Below are positions 43,988 through 53,851 of a stretch of 64,000 nt of DNA, one piece after another (the stretch's first letter is position 1; every line of letters begins with the position of its first letter). Source of the DNA: Gordonia paraffinivorans NBRC 108238 (lineage in GTDB: Bacteria; Actinomycetota; Actinomycetes; Mycobacteriales; Mycobacteriaceae); NCBI RefSeq assembly GCF_000344155.1, contig NZ_BAOQ01000026.1:1-64000 (forward strand), given 5' to 3'. The notes below the pieces were generated by a model that saw only the letters and a list, made by a program, of their open reading frames with translations, did not search any database and was not told where the DNA came from. The translations under genes were made by a program, and so were the position numbers.

Positions 43988-45352
43988 ATGACGGTGGGAA
44001 ACGAGGTACCAGGGGAGAACGGATCTGCGGGGGCACCGGTCGTCCCGGGGGCTGACGGGTCCGCGCAGGTAGGGCCAGGAGGCTACGGGCGCGCGCGGCA
44101 GAACGACATCTACACCGCCGGCGTTCATCGCCGGAAGCCGCGTGTGCCAACCGATTTCGCTGAACTGGAGCGACGTGCGCGGCGTGCGATGTCGGCGCGG
44201 GCGTGGGCCTACATCGCCGGGGGCGCCGGCGAGGGGCGCACGATGACCGGCAACCGCGCCGCACTCGACCGCTGGGCTATTGTGCCGCGCGTCCTGCGCG
44301 ACGTCTCGCGGCGCAACCTCGAGGTCGAGTTGTTCGGCCGCCGCATCCCGGCTCCGGTGCTGTTCGCCCCGGTCGGCGCCGGGTCGCTCGCGGCGCCCGA
44401 GGCCGACCGTCTGATCGGGCACGCGGCCGCGGAACTCGGTCTGCCCTACATCTTCTCGAACCAGGCGAGCGTCCCGATGGAGACCGTCGCCGCCGAGATG
44501 GACGCGGTTCGCCCGGGTGCGCCGCGCTGGTTCCAGCTCTACTGGTCCACCGACGACGACCTCGTCGACAGTCTCCTCTCCCGGGCGGAGGCGGTCGACG
44601 CCGACGCCGTCGTCGTCACCCTCGACACCACGATGCTCGGCTGGCGTCCCCAGGACCTCAACATCGGGTCGCTGCCGTTCGCGCGCGGAGAGGGGATCGC
44701 CCAGTACACCTCAGACCGCCGGTTCGTCGAGATCGTCGCCGAGCGACTCCGCACCGCGGTCGGCGAGCGGCCGGAGATCTCGCTCGGGGCCGTCGCGACG
44801 CTGATCTCGATCACCCGGAACGCGCCGGGGCGCTTCTGGAAGAACCTCACCTCGCCGCAACCGCGCGCGGCGGTGCAGACGTTTCTCGACATCTACTCGC
44901 GACCATCCCTCAGCTGGGACGACCTCGCCGGGCTTCGCGACCGGACGAGACTTCCGATCGTGCTCAAGGGCGTGCTGCATCCCGACGACGCGCGCCGCGC
45001 CGTCGACGCCGGGGTCGACGGGATCATCGTGTCGAACCACGGCGGGCGGCAGGTCGACGGCGCGATCAGCACCATCGACGCCCTCGCCGACATTGCGCCG
45101 GTGGTCGACGGGCGGATCAAGATTCTCATCGACTCGGGCATCTACACCGGCTCGGACGTCTTCAAGGCACTCGCCCTCGGTGCCGACGCCGCCTGCATCG
45201 GGCGCCCGCACATGTACGGGCTGGCCATCGCCGGTGCCGAGGGGGCGCGCGACGTGGTCGCCGACATCATCGCCGAACTCGATCTGACGCTGGGACTCTC
45301 GGGCCACACCGACGTCGCCGACCTCGACCGGGACGCCCTGCGGCGGATCTGA
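43988..45352 (+). CDS. FMN-dependent alpha-hydroxy acid oxidase (lactate 2-monooxygenase-like)
   Basis: A 454-residue TIM-barrel flavoenzyme: AWAYIAGGAGEGRTMTGN, PVLFAPVGAGSLAAPEAD, WFQLYWSTDDDL, VLKGVLHPDDA and the active-site loop IIVSNHGGRQVDGA with the catalytic His and FMN-binding Arg. The family oxidises L-lactate, glycolate or mandelate. The ~40-residue Gly/Pro-rich N-terminal extension is unusual. A TACCAT box lies eight bases before ATG 43988. The exact acid is unknown. Confidence 0.88.
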   Translation: MTVGNEVPGENGSAGAPVVPGADGSAQVGPGGYGRARQNDIYTAGVHRRKPRVPTDFAELERRARRAMSARAWAYIAGGAGEGRTMTGNRAALDRWAIVPRVLRDVSRRNLEVELFGRRIPAPVLFAPVGAGSLAAPEADRLIGHAAAELGLPYIFSNQASVPMETVAAEMDAVRPGAPRWFQLYWSTDDDLVDSLLSRAEAVDADAVVVTLDTTMLGWRPQDLNIGSLPFARGEGIAQYTSDRRFVEIVAERLRTAVGERPEISLGAVATLISITRNAPGRFWKNLTSPQPRAAVQTFLDIYSRPSLSWDDLAGLRDRTRLPIVLKGVLHPDDARRAVDAGVDGIIVSNHGGRQVDGAISTIDALADIAPVVDGRIKILIDSGIYTGSDVFKALALGADAACIGRPHMYGLAIAGAEGARDVVADIIAELDLTLGLSGHTDVADLDRDALRRI

Positions 45353-45410
45353 GCCGCCGGCGCGCCGGCCCCGCAGCAACCCGTCGAGAAGGGTTGTCAG
45401 ACAAATGAAA

Positions 45411-45490
45411 TCGCGGCTCGCCGCGGCAACTCACCTGCCCCCGAGGGAACCCCCGCTCCCAAGAGGTGAGTGCGCGGCGGCGAGCCGCGA
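45411..45490. terminator. Long imperfect inverted repeat between convergent genes
   Basis: TCGCGGCTCGCCGC...CTCACCT (45411-45436) pairs with AGGTGAGT...CGGCGAGCCGCGA (45464-45490) with a small internal mismatch and a 27-base loop. It separates the FMN oxidase from the convergent MpaB-family gene and probably terminates both. Confidence 0.65.
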
Positions 45491-45529
45491 GTACGTCGGC
45501 GACTGCGGGAGTCCCGCGGCCGCCCGGTC

Positions 45530-46486
45530 TCAGACCAGCGGGCGCCCGGTCCGCATGCGCCACCGGACGTCGGCGAGCAGCACATTGAACGGGAACTGCT
45601 GGATCCACTTCGGCGAGCGCCGGATGATCGCACCCAGCACCGCGTTGTGCTTGGCGAAGAAGAGTTCCTGCCACGGTGACAGGCGCACGTCCATCTTCCG
45701 GCGGAAGTCCTCCGGCAGGAAGCCGACGGCGAGGATGTAGAAGTACCAGCCGAGAAGCCTGGTGACCACCGGGCCGAGGAACTCCGCCCGCGCGATCCTC
45801 AGCAGGTACTCGCGGATGGTCGGGTCGATCTCCAGCACCTCGACCGTGTCGTTCCAGTACTGTTCGAACGCCGCGCGGTCGGCGGGCCAGGCCTCGCGCG
45901 GCACCTGCAGCGTGGTTCCGAACACCGCGCCGGCCTGATAGACCTCGTCGGTCACCTCGGTCATGCCGCCGAAGATGCGGTGCACGTCCTCGGTTCCGCG
46001 GTACAGGCAGGCGGCGACCCACAACTGCAGCTCCGGGTCGAAGGCGTTGTACTTCACCGGGCTGTCGGCGGTCGAGCGGACCTTGGCGTGCGCCTTGCCC
46101 ACCGCCTTGCGGTAGGCCTTGCGGTCCTTGGCGCTTCCGAGCCCGGCGACGGCGAGGTAGCTCAAGGTGGTGCGGCCGCGCTTGAGCGGGTGCTTGAACA
46201 GGTTGCCCGAGTCGACGCGGCTCTCGTACACGCCGTAGCCGACGGCCGGATGGCTGAGCTGCATGATCACGTTCGCGGCACCGGCGATGACGCCGATGCC
46301 CAGCGGGTTCAGGTTCTCGGCGGAGGGAAGGGCGTCGAGTTCGGCGCGCGACATCCGGGCCGACGACGGCAGGAACTCGGTGTCGGGCTTCTCGGCGGCG
46401 AGGAACTCCTCGACCTCCGGCGTGACGCTCGCCGATTCCTGCGGCGACAGGGCAGAACTTCCGCTGGTGATAGGCTCCGTTGCCAT
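45530..46486 (-). CDS. Oxygenase MpaB family protein (DUF2236)
   Basis: A 318-residue protein with the DUF2236/MpaB pattern: NLNPLGIGVIAGAANVIMQLSHPAVGYGVYES and HPLKRGRTTLSYL near the N-terminus, then WVAACLYRGTEDVHRIFGGMT with the conserved His. The family includes the fungal MpaB oxygenase and is related to latex-clearing proteins; members may bind heme. Reaction unknown, probably oxidative cleavage of a lipid or isoprenoid. It diverges from a TetR gene over a palindromic operator and is the likely target of that repressor. Confidence 0.85.
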   Translation of the reverse strand: MATEPITSGSSALSPQESASVTPEVEEFLAAEKPDTEFLPSSARMSRAELDALPSAENLNPLGIGVIAGAANVIMQLSHPAVGYGVYESRVDSGNLFKHPLKRGRTTLSYLAVAGLGSAKDRKAYRKAVGKAHAKVRSTADSPVKYNAFDPELQLWVAACLYRGTEDVHRIFGGMTEVTDEVYQAGAVFGTTLQVPREAWPADRAAFEQYWNDTVEVLEIDPTIREYLLRIARAEFLGPVVTRLLGWYFYILAVGFLPEDFRRKMDVRLSPWQELFFAKHNAVLGAIIRRSPKWIQQFPFNVLLADVRWRMRTGRPLV

Positions 46487-46511
46487 CGAACACCCCTCCT
46501 GCTCGAATTCA

Positions 46512-46527
46512 GGAAACGTATGTTTCC
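46512..46527. promoter_or_regulatory. TetR-type operator in the MpaB/TetR divergent promoter
   Basis: GGAAAC-GTAT-GTTTCC, perfect 6-base arms, 26 bases from the MpaB-family start and 46 bases from the TetR start. It probably controls both. Confidence 0.65.
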
Positions 46528-46572
46528 CGTTTTATGACACACCCAACCGACCGGGGTGTCAAGATTGGAACC

Positions 46573-47277
46573 ATGGGACGAGGACCTTCGACCCCGCAGG
46601 GCCAGGCCGATGCTGCCGCGTCCGAGGCGTCGGGATCGCTGCGTGCGTACGGCGGCGAGGGCGGGGACACCCGGGTCGCCCGCCGCCGCGCGGCCTTGCT
46701 CGACGCGGCACTGGATCTGCTCGGCGCCGACGACGCCGAGGCCGTCACCGTTCGCGGTGTCTGCCGGCGCGCGGGCCTGACCGCCCGCTACTTCTACGAG
46801 AGCTTCGAGTCGGTGGACCAGCTCGTGGAGACCGTCTACGACCAGGTCATCGAGGAGATCGCCGCATCCGGACTCGCCGCCTTCTCCGAGGGGGCGACGA
46901 TGCGCCAGAAGGTTGCCGGCGCGGTCGCGGTGATCGTCGACCTCATCGACGAGGATCGTCGAAAGGGTCGGCTCCTGTTCTCCCAGGCGCTGCTCAGCCC
47001 GGTGATCGCCGCCAAGCGCATGGAGTCGACCGCGCTGTTCGCCGGCCTCACGCGGCAGAGTGCGTCGAGCCTCGTCGACGTCAACGTCGGCCCCGGACGC
47101 GCCGCCGCTGTGGCCCATTACCAGGTCGGCGGGCTCAGCCGGTTGCTGGCGGCGTGGCTCGAAGGCGACGTCGACCTCGCCAAGCCGGAAGTCGTCGATC
47201 TGGCCGTCGCGCTTCTCGTGTCGCCGGCCGACATCTTGGAGTCGGCTCCAGTCGACGGCACCGCCGATGCCGGATAG
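46573..47277 (+). CDS. TetR-family transcriptional regulator (first of two)
   Basis: A 234-residue TetR protein: about 40 disordered residues, then the HTH (RRRAALLDAALDLLGADDAEAVTVRGVC, GLTARYFYESFESVDQLV). ATG 46573 is chosen because AAGATT ends six bases before it; ATG 46534 is an alternative. It probably represses itself and the divergent MpaB-family gene through the palindrome at 46512. It is followed 28 bases later by a second, unrelated TetR gene with its own promoter. Confidence 0.85.
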   Translation: MGRGPSTPQGQADAAASEASGSLRAYGGEGGDTRVARRRAALLDAALDLLGADDAEAVTVRGVCRRAGLTARYFYESFESVDQLVETVYDQVIEEIAASGLAAFSEGATMRQKVAGAVAVIVDLIDEDRRKGRLLFSQALLSPVIAAKRMESTALFAGLTRQSASSLVDVNVGPGRAAAVAHYQVGGLSRLLAAWLEGDVDLAKPEVVDLAVALLVSPADILESAPVDGTADAG

Positions 47278-47305
47278 GTCTGCGGCAAGAGGATATGTTT
47301 GTCCC

Positions 47306-47953
47306 ATGAGCAGCGGAACCGGCGAAACAGACGTCCGACCCGCGAAGCAGCCTCTTGGATCCTGGCGTGACTACGGTGAGCCCGAGCTCCCGGTCCCGCT
47401 CGCCGCGGCCCTCGAGGCCTTCGCTGAACAGGGCTACCACGGCACGTCGGTCAGGGAGATCGCCGCGCGGGCCAACCTGTCCGTGCCCGGTCTGTACCAC
47501 CACTACCCGTCGAAGCAGTCCTTGTTGCAGGGTCTGCTGGAGCGGACGATGACCGATCTCCTCGCCCGTTCGGAGGCGGCCATCCGCGAGGCCGGCCCGG
47601 AGCCGGTCAAGCAGTTCGACGCGGTGGTCGAGTCCTTGCTTCGATTCCACATGTACCGCCGTGAGCAGGCGTTCGTGGGTTCCACCGAGATCCGCAGTCT
47701 CGACGACGATTACCGTCCGAAGTACATCGGGCATCGCGATCGCCAGCAGCGGATGGTCGACGAGATCGTGTTCGCCGGCGTCGAGGCGGGCGACTTCACC
47801 ACGCCGTATCCGAAGGACGCCGCGCGTGCGGTGGCCACGATGTGCGTGGGGGTCTCGACGTGGTTCAAGCTCGACGGTCTCCTCGGCCCTGACGAGTTGA
47901 TCCAGCGGAATCTCCAGCTCGCCCGGGCCCTGGTCGGGTACCGACCCAGATAG
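47306..47953 (+). CDS. TetR-family transcriptional regulator (second)
   Basis: A 215-residue TetR protein: HTH LAAALEAFAEQGYHGTSVREIAARAN with LSVPGLYHHYPSKQSLLQGLL, then a TetR_C-type ligand domain. TATGTT (47294-47299) six bases before the ATG points to a leaderless transcript. Its last codons (VGYRPR, stop) are the first unit of a 25-bp tandem repeat that follows. It is upstream of the acyl-CoA dehydrogenase/kinase/SDR operon and is the obvious candidate regulator; the ligand may be an acyl-CoA as for KstR2- and FadR-type proteins. Confidence 0.9.
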   Translation: MSSGTGETDVRPAKQPLGSWRDYGEPELPVPLAAALEAFAEQGYHGTSVREIAARANLSVPGLYHHYPSKQSLLQGLLERTMTDLLARSEAAIREAGPEPVKQFDAVVESLLRFHMYRREQAFVGSTEIRSLDDDYRPKYIGHRDRQQRMVDEIVFAGVEAGDFTTPYPKDAARAVATMCVGVSTWFKLDGLLGPDELIQRNLQLARALVGYRPR

Positions 47954-48020
47954 TGCGGTCGGGTACCGACCCAGATAGTGCGGTCGGGTACCGACCCAGA
48001 TAGTGCGGTCGGGTACCGAC
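47933..48020. repeat. Tandem 25-bp repeat, 3.5 copies, each with an operator-like palindrome
   Basis: Identical 25-base units at 47933-47957, 47958-47982 and 47983-48007, plus 13 bases at 48008-48020. Each begins with the dyad GTCGG-GTA-CCGAC and continues CCAGATAGTGCG. The first unit is the 3' end of the TetR gene. Four dyads on a 25-base period lie about 130 bases before the acyl-CoA dehydrogenase gene. No variable spacers, so not CRISPR. Confidence 0.9.
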
Positions 48021-48049
48021 GGGACAGCACGGAATTGCGCTTCCCGGTC

Positions 48050-48102
48050 TTGACCGGGGTGGCATCGCCTGGCAATGTATGGCATGCCGAACGATCGCTC
48101 GG
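48050..48102 (+). promoter_or_regulatory. Promoter and TetR-like operator of the acyl-CoA dehydrogenase operon
   Basis: -35 TTGACC (48050-48055), 17-base spacer, -10 CAATGT (48073-48078), then the dyad CCGAACGATCGCTCGG (48087-48102) over the expected start of transcription. The -10 is weak; the dyad is the firmer element. Confidence 0.55.
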
Positions 48103-48147
48103 TCGGCGACGGGGGACTTCCCCGCCGGTTCAGTCAGAGGAGTCACG

Positions 48148-49358
<1,211 letters not shown>

Positions 49359-49362
<4 letters not shown>

Positions 49363-50375
49363 CCTCCATCGAGAACGCGCTCGACGCAGCGCGCCTGGAA
49401 GAACTGTTGCGCCGCAACGGGGTCGAGCCCGCCGGTGAACTCGACATCAACCTCATCAGCGGCGGAAAGTCCAACCTGACCTACACCGTCACCGACGGCG
49501 TGAACAGGTGGGTGGCCCGTCGGCCCCCGACCGGCGGCCTCACCCCGTCGGCGCACGACATGGGCCGGGAGTGGGCGGTCACCAGCGCTCTGCAGTCCAC
49601 GTCGGTGCCGGTGGCCACGACAGTGGCCTTCGACGAGGACGGCTCGATCATCGGGGCTCCCTGTACCGTGGTGGAATTCGTCGACGGACGGGTGGTGCGG
49701 ACCGAAGAGGATCTCGCCGCCTACTCCGACGCGGAGGTCGCGGCGAACATCGACGGCCTGGTCCGGACGCTCGCCGATCTCCACGCCGTGGACTACAAGG
49801 CCGTCGGCCTCGGCGAGTTCGGCCGTCCCGCCGGGTTCGCCGCCCGCCAGGTGAAACTGTGGGCGCGGCAGTGGGGTCATGTGAAGACGCGCGACCTCCC
49901 CGACGTCGAGCGTCTCGTCGAGAAGCTGTCCGAGCGCGTGCCGCAGGAAGCGCGGGAATCGGTGGTGCACGGCGACTTCCGCATCGACAACACCATCGTC
50001 GACGCGAACGACCCGGGCCGGATCGCCGCGGTCGTCGACTGGGAGATGTCGACGCTGGGCGATCCGATCACGGATGTCGCGCTGATGTGCGTGTACCGAA
50101 CCGGCGCGTTCGACCGAGTCCTGGGTTTCTCGGCGGCCTGGACCAGCGACCGCTATCCGTCCGTGGACGAGATCGCCCAGAAGTACGCGACCGCAACGGG
50201 TTCCGATCTCGGCGACTGGGACTTCTACCTGGGGTTGGCCAACCTCAAGCTCGGTGTGATCGCCGAGGGGATCACCTATCGCGCGCTCTCCGGCGCGTCC
50301 TCGGGCGACGGGGCCGAGAACGCGGCGGAAGCGACCGCGGTCTTCATCGCCGAAGGCCTGCGGCTCGTCGGCTGA
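49359..50375 (+). CDS. APH-family kinase, probable 4-hydroxyacyl-CoA kinase
   Basis: A 338-residue aminoglycoside-phosphotransferase-fold protein: GGKSNLTYTV glycine-rich loop, VHGDFRIDN with His204 and catalytic Asp206, and VVDWEMSTLGDPITDVA with metal-binding Asp227. The WE-STLGDP block is that of the ACAD10/11 kinase domain rather than of antibiotic kinases. GTG 49359 overlaps the dehydrogenase stop (GTGA). Predicted role: phosphorylate the 4-hydroxyl of 4-hydroxyacyl-CoA. Drug resistance is unlikely. Confidence 0.88.
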
Positions 50376-50429
50376 GACCCGGTCGTCGCCGGGTTCAGGG
50401 ATCACGTACAACCCACGGGGGACACACGA

Positions 50430-51173
50430 ATGAGTGAACAGACCAACCGGTCCGCGCTGGTGACCGGGGCCTCGCGCGGCATCGGCGCGGCGATCGCCGA
50501 ACGCCTCGCCGCCGACGGCTGGGACCTGACCATCAGCGCGCGCGGTCGGGAAGCCTTGGAGGCCAAGGCTGCCGAACTCCGTGAGCTGGGCGCGGGCCGA
50601 GTCGAGGTGGTGCCGGCGGACATGACCGACACCGACGCCGTCACCGCCCTCGGCGCCGCGCACGGCGAGGCCTTCGGTAGGTGCGATGCGCTGGTCATCA
50701 ACGCCGGCATGGGGTCCAAGGGCGCGGTCGCCGAGATGCCGGTCAAGCGCTTCGACCGGCTCTACCAGGTCAACGTGCGTGCGCCGTACATTCTGTTGCA
50801 GTCGGTGCTGCCGACGCTGCGGTCCACGGCCGCGGGGCACGGTGCCGCGAAAGTCATTGCGGTGGCGTCGATCACGGGCGTGTACCCGGAGCCGGAGCTG
50901 TCCGCGTACGGTGCGACGAAGGCTGCGCTGATCTCCCTCTGCGAGACGTTCAACCTCGAGGAGTCGGAGGACGGCGTGAGTGCGACGACGATCGCGCCGG
51001 GATACGTGGCCACCGACATGACCGACTGGCTCAAGGACCGCATCCCGAAGGAGGAGATGATCACCGCCGCCGTCGTCGCCGTCGTCGCGCACTCGGTCAC
51101 CCAGTTGTCGCGGTATGCGGTGCTGCCGAACGTCGTCCTGACCCGTCCGGGCACGAATCTGCATCGGGCGTAG
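50430..51173 (+). CDS. SDR-family oxidoreductase in the ACAD/kinase operon
   Basis: A 247-residue classical SDR: TGASRGIG near residue 13, NAGMG, a catalytic Ser in VASITG and YGATK (Tyr/Lys). It is 54 bases after the kinase gene and ends at a strong terminator, so it closes the operon. It could oxidise the 3-hydroxyacyl-CoA formed later, or interconvert a 4-keto/4-hydroxy acid. RBS GGGGG precedes ATG 50430. Confidence 0.9.
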   Translation: MSEQTNRSALVTGASRGIGAAIAERLAADGWDLTISARGREALEAKAAELRELGAGRVEVVPADMTDTDAVTALGAAHGEAFGRCDALVINAGMGSKGAVAEMPVKRFDRLYQVNVRAPYILLQSVLPTLRSTAAGHGAAKVIAVASITGVYPEPELSAYGATKAALISLCETFNLEESEDGVSATTIAPGYVATDMTDWLKDRIPKEEMITAAVVAVVAHSVTQLSRYAVLPNVVLTRPGTNLHRA

Positions 51174-51195
51174 CCGAACCCGCGTCTGAACGGAG

Positions 51196-51228
51196 AAGGT
51201 CCACTGCCCTCGGCGGGCAGTGGACCTT
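51196..51228. terminator. Strong hairpin terminator
   Basis: A perfect 14-base stem (AAGGTCCACTGCCC, 51196-51209, with 51215-51228) and 5-base loop, followed by TCGTCGTCT. It lies between the SDR and the convergent phosphatase gene and may serve both. Confidence 0.88.
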
Positions 51229-51256
51229 CGTCGTCTCGGTCGGAGTTCCGGTTCGG

Positions 51257-51964
51257 TCAGCGGAAGGTGGCGACGCCGCCGGAGCGGTCGGAGAGGTGAC
51301 CGTGCTCGTTGAACGACACCACCGACACCCCCTGGCGGCCCACGATGAGTTTGGTGATCGACGCGTTGACCATCGTGCGGGCCATCGCCGGCCACTGCTC
51401 GTCGGGGATGCCCCACAATTGGGCGATCCACTGGGTGATGGTCCCCGCCGACGACACGATGAGCACGGTCTGGCCCGATCCGGCACGCTCGACGGCGCGC
51501 TTGGCCGCGTCGTGGACACGTGCCTGGAACTGCGGATAGCTCTCCGCGGGGCCGCCGTCGGGCCCGGGTTCGGGCTCGTGGTCACCGGCGGCGATCCACG
51601 CCGCCAGTCCCTTGTCCAGTTGCTGCTGGTAGTTGCGTCCGTCCCGGAACATCTCGGGGGACGCATGACCGACCAGCGCGGGCAGCGAGTACTCGTTCCA
51701 TCCGGTGTCGATGCGGGCCTCCGGCCGCGCGTCGAAGGCCCCCAGGACCCCGCGCAGGGTCTGGCTCTGACGGGCGAGGTCGCCGCTGACGGCGTCGGTG
51801 AAACCGTCGATCTGGCCGGCGAGGAACGACCCGGAGATCGCGGCCTGCGTGTCGCCTGTCGCGGTGAGCCCGCCGGGGCCGTTGCGGAGGTCCGCAGAGT
51901 CGTCGGAAACCCCATACGCCAACGCATTTGCCTGACCGTGCCGCACTAGATAGATGACGCCCAT
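51257..51964 (-). CDS. Histidine phosphatase family protein
   Basis: A 235-residue phosphoglycerate-mutase-like phosphatase. The catalytic RHG is at the N-terminus (VIYLVRHGQAN), a second Arg in LARQSQT, and the late SSAGTITQW occupies the place of the usual SHG-His motif: the second catalytic His is not obvious (SSAG instead of SHGG), so activity is uncertain. A TACTGT box six bases before ATG 51964 suggests a leaderless mRNA. Convergent with the ACAD operon. Confidence 0.85.
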   Translation of the reverse strand: MGVIYLVRHGQANALAYGVSDDSADLRNGPGGLTATGDTQAAISGSFLAGQIDGFTDAVSGDLARQSQTLRGVLGAFDARPEARIDTGWNEYSLPALVGHASPEMFRDGRNYQQQLDKGLAAWIAAGDHEPEPGPDGGPAESYPQFQARVHDAAKRAVERAGSGQTVLIVSSAGTITQWIAQLWGIPDEQWPAMARTMVNASITKLIVGRQGVSVVSFNEHGHLSDRSGGVATFR

Positions 51965-52102
51965 ACCTGCACAGTATTCGACGCCGATGAGTTCGTCCGA
52001 CCGGGATGGTCTGTATGGGGGAGACCGCGTTCCACCGGACGGAGTCGCCGCGTGATGCGTCCGGCGGTCCGGGGAGGCAGCCCGAGGAGATGGAGACCGC
52101 CA

Positions 52103-52516
52103 GTGGCATCGATGATGTTCGTCAATCTGCCCGTTGCCGACGTCCGACGATCCCGAGACTTCTTCCGCAGGCTCGGCTTCCGGTTCGACGAGATGTTCTG
52201 CGACCACTCGACCGCGTGCATGGTGGTCAACGATCGCGCGATGGTGGTCCTGATGGATCGACGGCGGTTCGCGGGTCTGGCGGTGGCGGGTCCGCTGGAG
52301 GGGCCGGGGCTGCGGGAGTCGGTCGTGACGTTCGCCGTGGACGAGCGGGCGCAGGTCGACCGCATCGCGGACGCCGCGATGGCGGACGGCACGCCGCTAC
52401 GGGAGACCGAGGACCTCGGCTTTCTGTACGCACGCAGCTTCTGCGATCCCGACGGTCACGCGTGGGAGGTCGTCTGGATGGACCCCGCCCAGATCCCCCG
52501 GACCACCGATCGCTGA
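52103..52516 (+). CDS. VOC-family (glyoxalase/dioxygenase-like) protein
   Basis: A 137-residue vicinal-oxygen-chelate fold protein: MMFVNLPVADVRRSRDFFRRLGFRFDEMF and the C-terminal SFCDPDGHAWEVVWMDP with the metal-ligand Glu. GTG 52103 has GGAGA about six bases upstream; ATGs at 52112 and 52115 are alternatives. Possible roles are lyase, dioxygenase or drug/metal binding. It ends 19 bases before the convergent sigma-factor gene, which often has VOC neighbours in actinobacteria. Confidence 0.82.
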   Translation: MASMMFVNLPVADVRRSRDFFRRLGFRFDEMFCDHSTACMVVNDRAMVVLMDRRRFAGLAVAGPLEGPGLRESVVTFAVDERAQVDRIADAAMADGTPLRETEDLGFLYARSFCDPDGHAWEVVWMDPAQIPRTTDR

Positions 52517-52535
52517 CCGGTGGCGGAGGCGGGCG

Positions 52536-53597
52536 TCAGTGCCAGGGTGCGGGTGTGGTGCGCGCCGGGGCGTCGTACGGGGTCGCGGGCAGACCGAACC
52601 GGGCGAAGTCCTCCTCCATCGTCCGGCTGAAGAACGCGACCGTGTGCCGTACCTTCCGCGCCGCCGGATCGATGTCGAGGACCTGGAGCTGGAACGGGCG
52701 GTGGACGCCATCGGGCTCGCGCATGTAGAGACCGAAGGCGGGCTGCCCGTTGGCGACGGTCGGCAGCATGATCTGGTCGCCGGCCTTCTCGGCCGGGCAG
52801 TTGCGCTTGATGAGGGTGCCGATGGCGTCGGGACCCTGGTACCAACCGGTGAACGGTGGCATCTCCCAGATCGCCTTGTCGGTGAACATCGCGGCGATCG
52901 CGTCGACGTCGTAGCGTTCGAACGCCGACACGTAGCGCGCGAGCAGCTCGCGCTTGGCGTCGTCGTCGAGGACGGATGGGTCGGAGCGCGCCGCGTCGGC
53001 CTGCGGACGCGCGCGCTCGAGCTGCGCACGGGCCCGCTGGAGGAGGCTGTTGACGGTCGCGGTGGTGACCCCGATCGTCTCGGCGACCTCGGCGGCGCGC
53101 CACTGCAGGACGTCGCGGAGGATCAGGACCGCGCGCTGACGCTCGGGCAGATGCTGCAACGCCGCGATGAAGGCGAGGCGGATCGATTCGCGGGCGCCGA
53201 CCACGAAGGCGGGATCGGCATCGGGGGCAGGTGCGATCTCGTCGACGGTCCCGGCGAAGGGTTCCAGCCACGGCACCTCGTGGTTCTGCAGGAGGTCGTC
53301 GGTGGGATCGAAGGCGTCGCCGCCGAGCCCCGAGGGCAGCGGCCGGCGCTGCGAGCTCTGCAACGCGGTCAGGCAGGTGTTGGTCGCGATCTTGTGCAGC
53401 CAGGTGCGGACCGATGCCCGGTGGTCGAACTTGTCGTAGGCCTTCCACGCCCGCAGGAACGTCTCCTGGGTCAGGTCCTCGGCGTCGTGATGCGAGCCGG
53501 TCATCCGGTAGCAGTGCGCCACGATCTCGCGGCGGTAGGGCTCGGCGGCGGCAAGGAAGTCGGAGTCGGAGATCGGCCCGTCCGCTGTTGTGGTCAT
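52536..53597 (-). CDS. sigG: ECF RNA polymerase sigma factor with SnoaL-like C-terminal domain (SigG-like)
   Basis: A 353-residue ECF sigma factor. Region 2 (AAAEPYRREIVAHCYRMTGSHHDAEDLTQETFLRAWKAYDKF) and region 4 (QHLPERQRAVLILRDVLQWRAAEVAETIGVTTATVNSLLQRA) are followed from about residue 225 by an NTF2/SnoaL-like domain, which in such ECFs regulates activity without an anti-sigma factor. ATG 53597 is chosen: TAGATT (complement of 53604-53609) ends six bases before it. GTG 53603 is an alternative. The architecture matches mycobacterial SigG. Confidence 0.88.
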   Translation of the reverse strand: MTTTADGPISDSDFLAAAEPYRREIVAHCYRMTGSHHDAEDLTQETFLRAWKAYDKFDHRASVRTWLHKIATNTCLTALQSSQRRPLPSGLGGDAFDPTDDLLQNHEVPWLEPFAGTVDEIAPAPDADPAFVVGARESIRLAFIAALQHLPERQRAVLILRDVLQWRAAEVAETIGVTTATVNSLLQRARAQLERARPQADAARSDPSVLDDDAKRELLARYVSAFERYDVDAIAAMFTDKAIWEMPPFTGWYQGPDAIGTLIKRNCPAEKAGDQIMLPTVANGQPAFGLYMREPDGVHRPFQLQVLDIDPAARKVRHTVAFFSRTMEEDFARFGLPATPYDAPARTTPAPWH

Positions 53598-53851
53598 GGT
53601 CACAATCTACCGCCGCCCACTGACACAATCGACCGCGAAGGAGCAATGCGCCCTTGGTCCGTTTTCGGCGTCGCCGCAGGTCGGATAGACGCTGGACGGG
53701 ATGTTGAAATCAGGCTGAGCGCAAATGGTGCGAACTGCCTGATCCCGCCCTAGATTCGCCGGTGCACGCGTGTGCCCGCGCCGCCCCGGTCCTGTATGAC
53801 CTGGGGGAACGGGCTTGCCGCGACGGGGTCGGCGTTGCTAGCTTGATGCGC

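Noticed and set aside
47933-48020. CRISPR array
   Set aside because: The repeats are contiguous, have no spacers and no cas genes are nearby.
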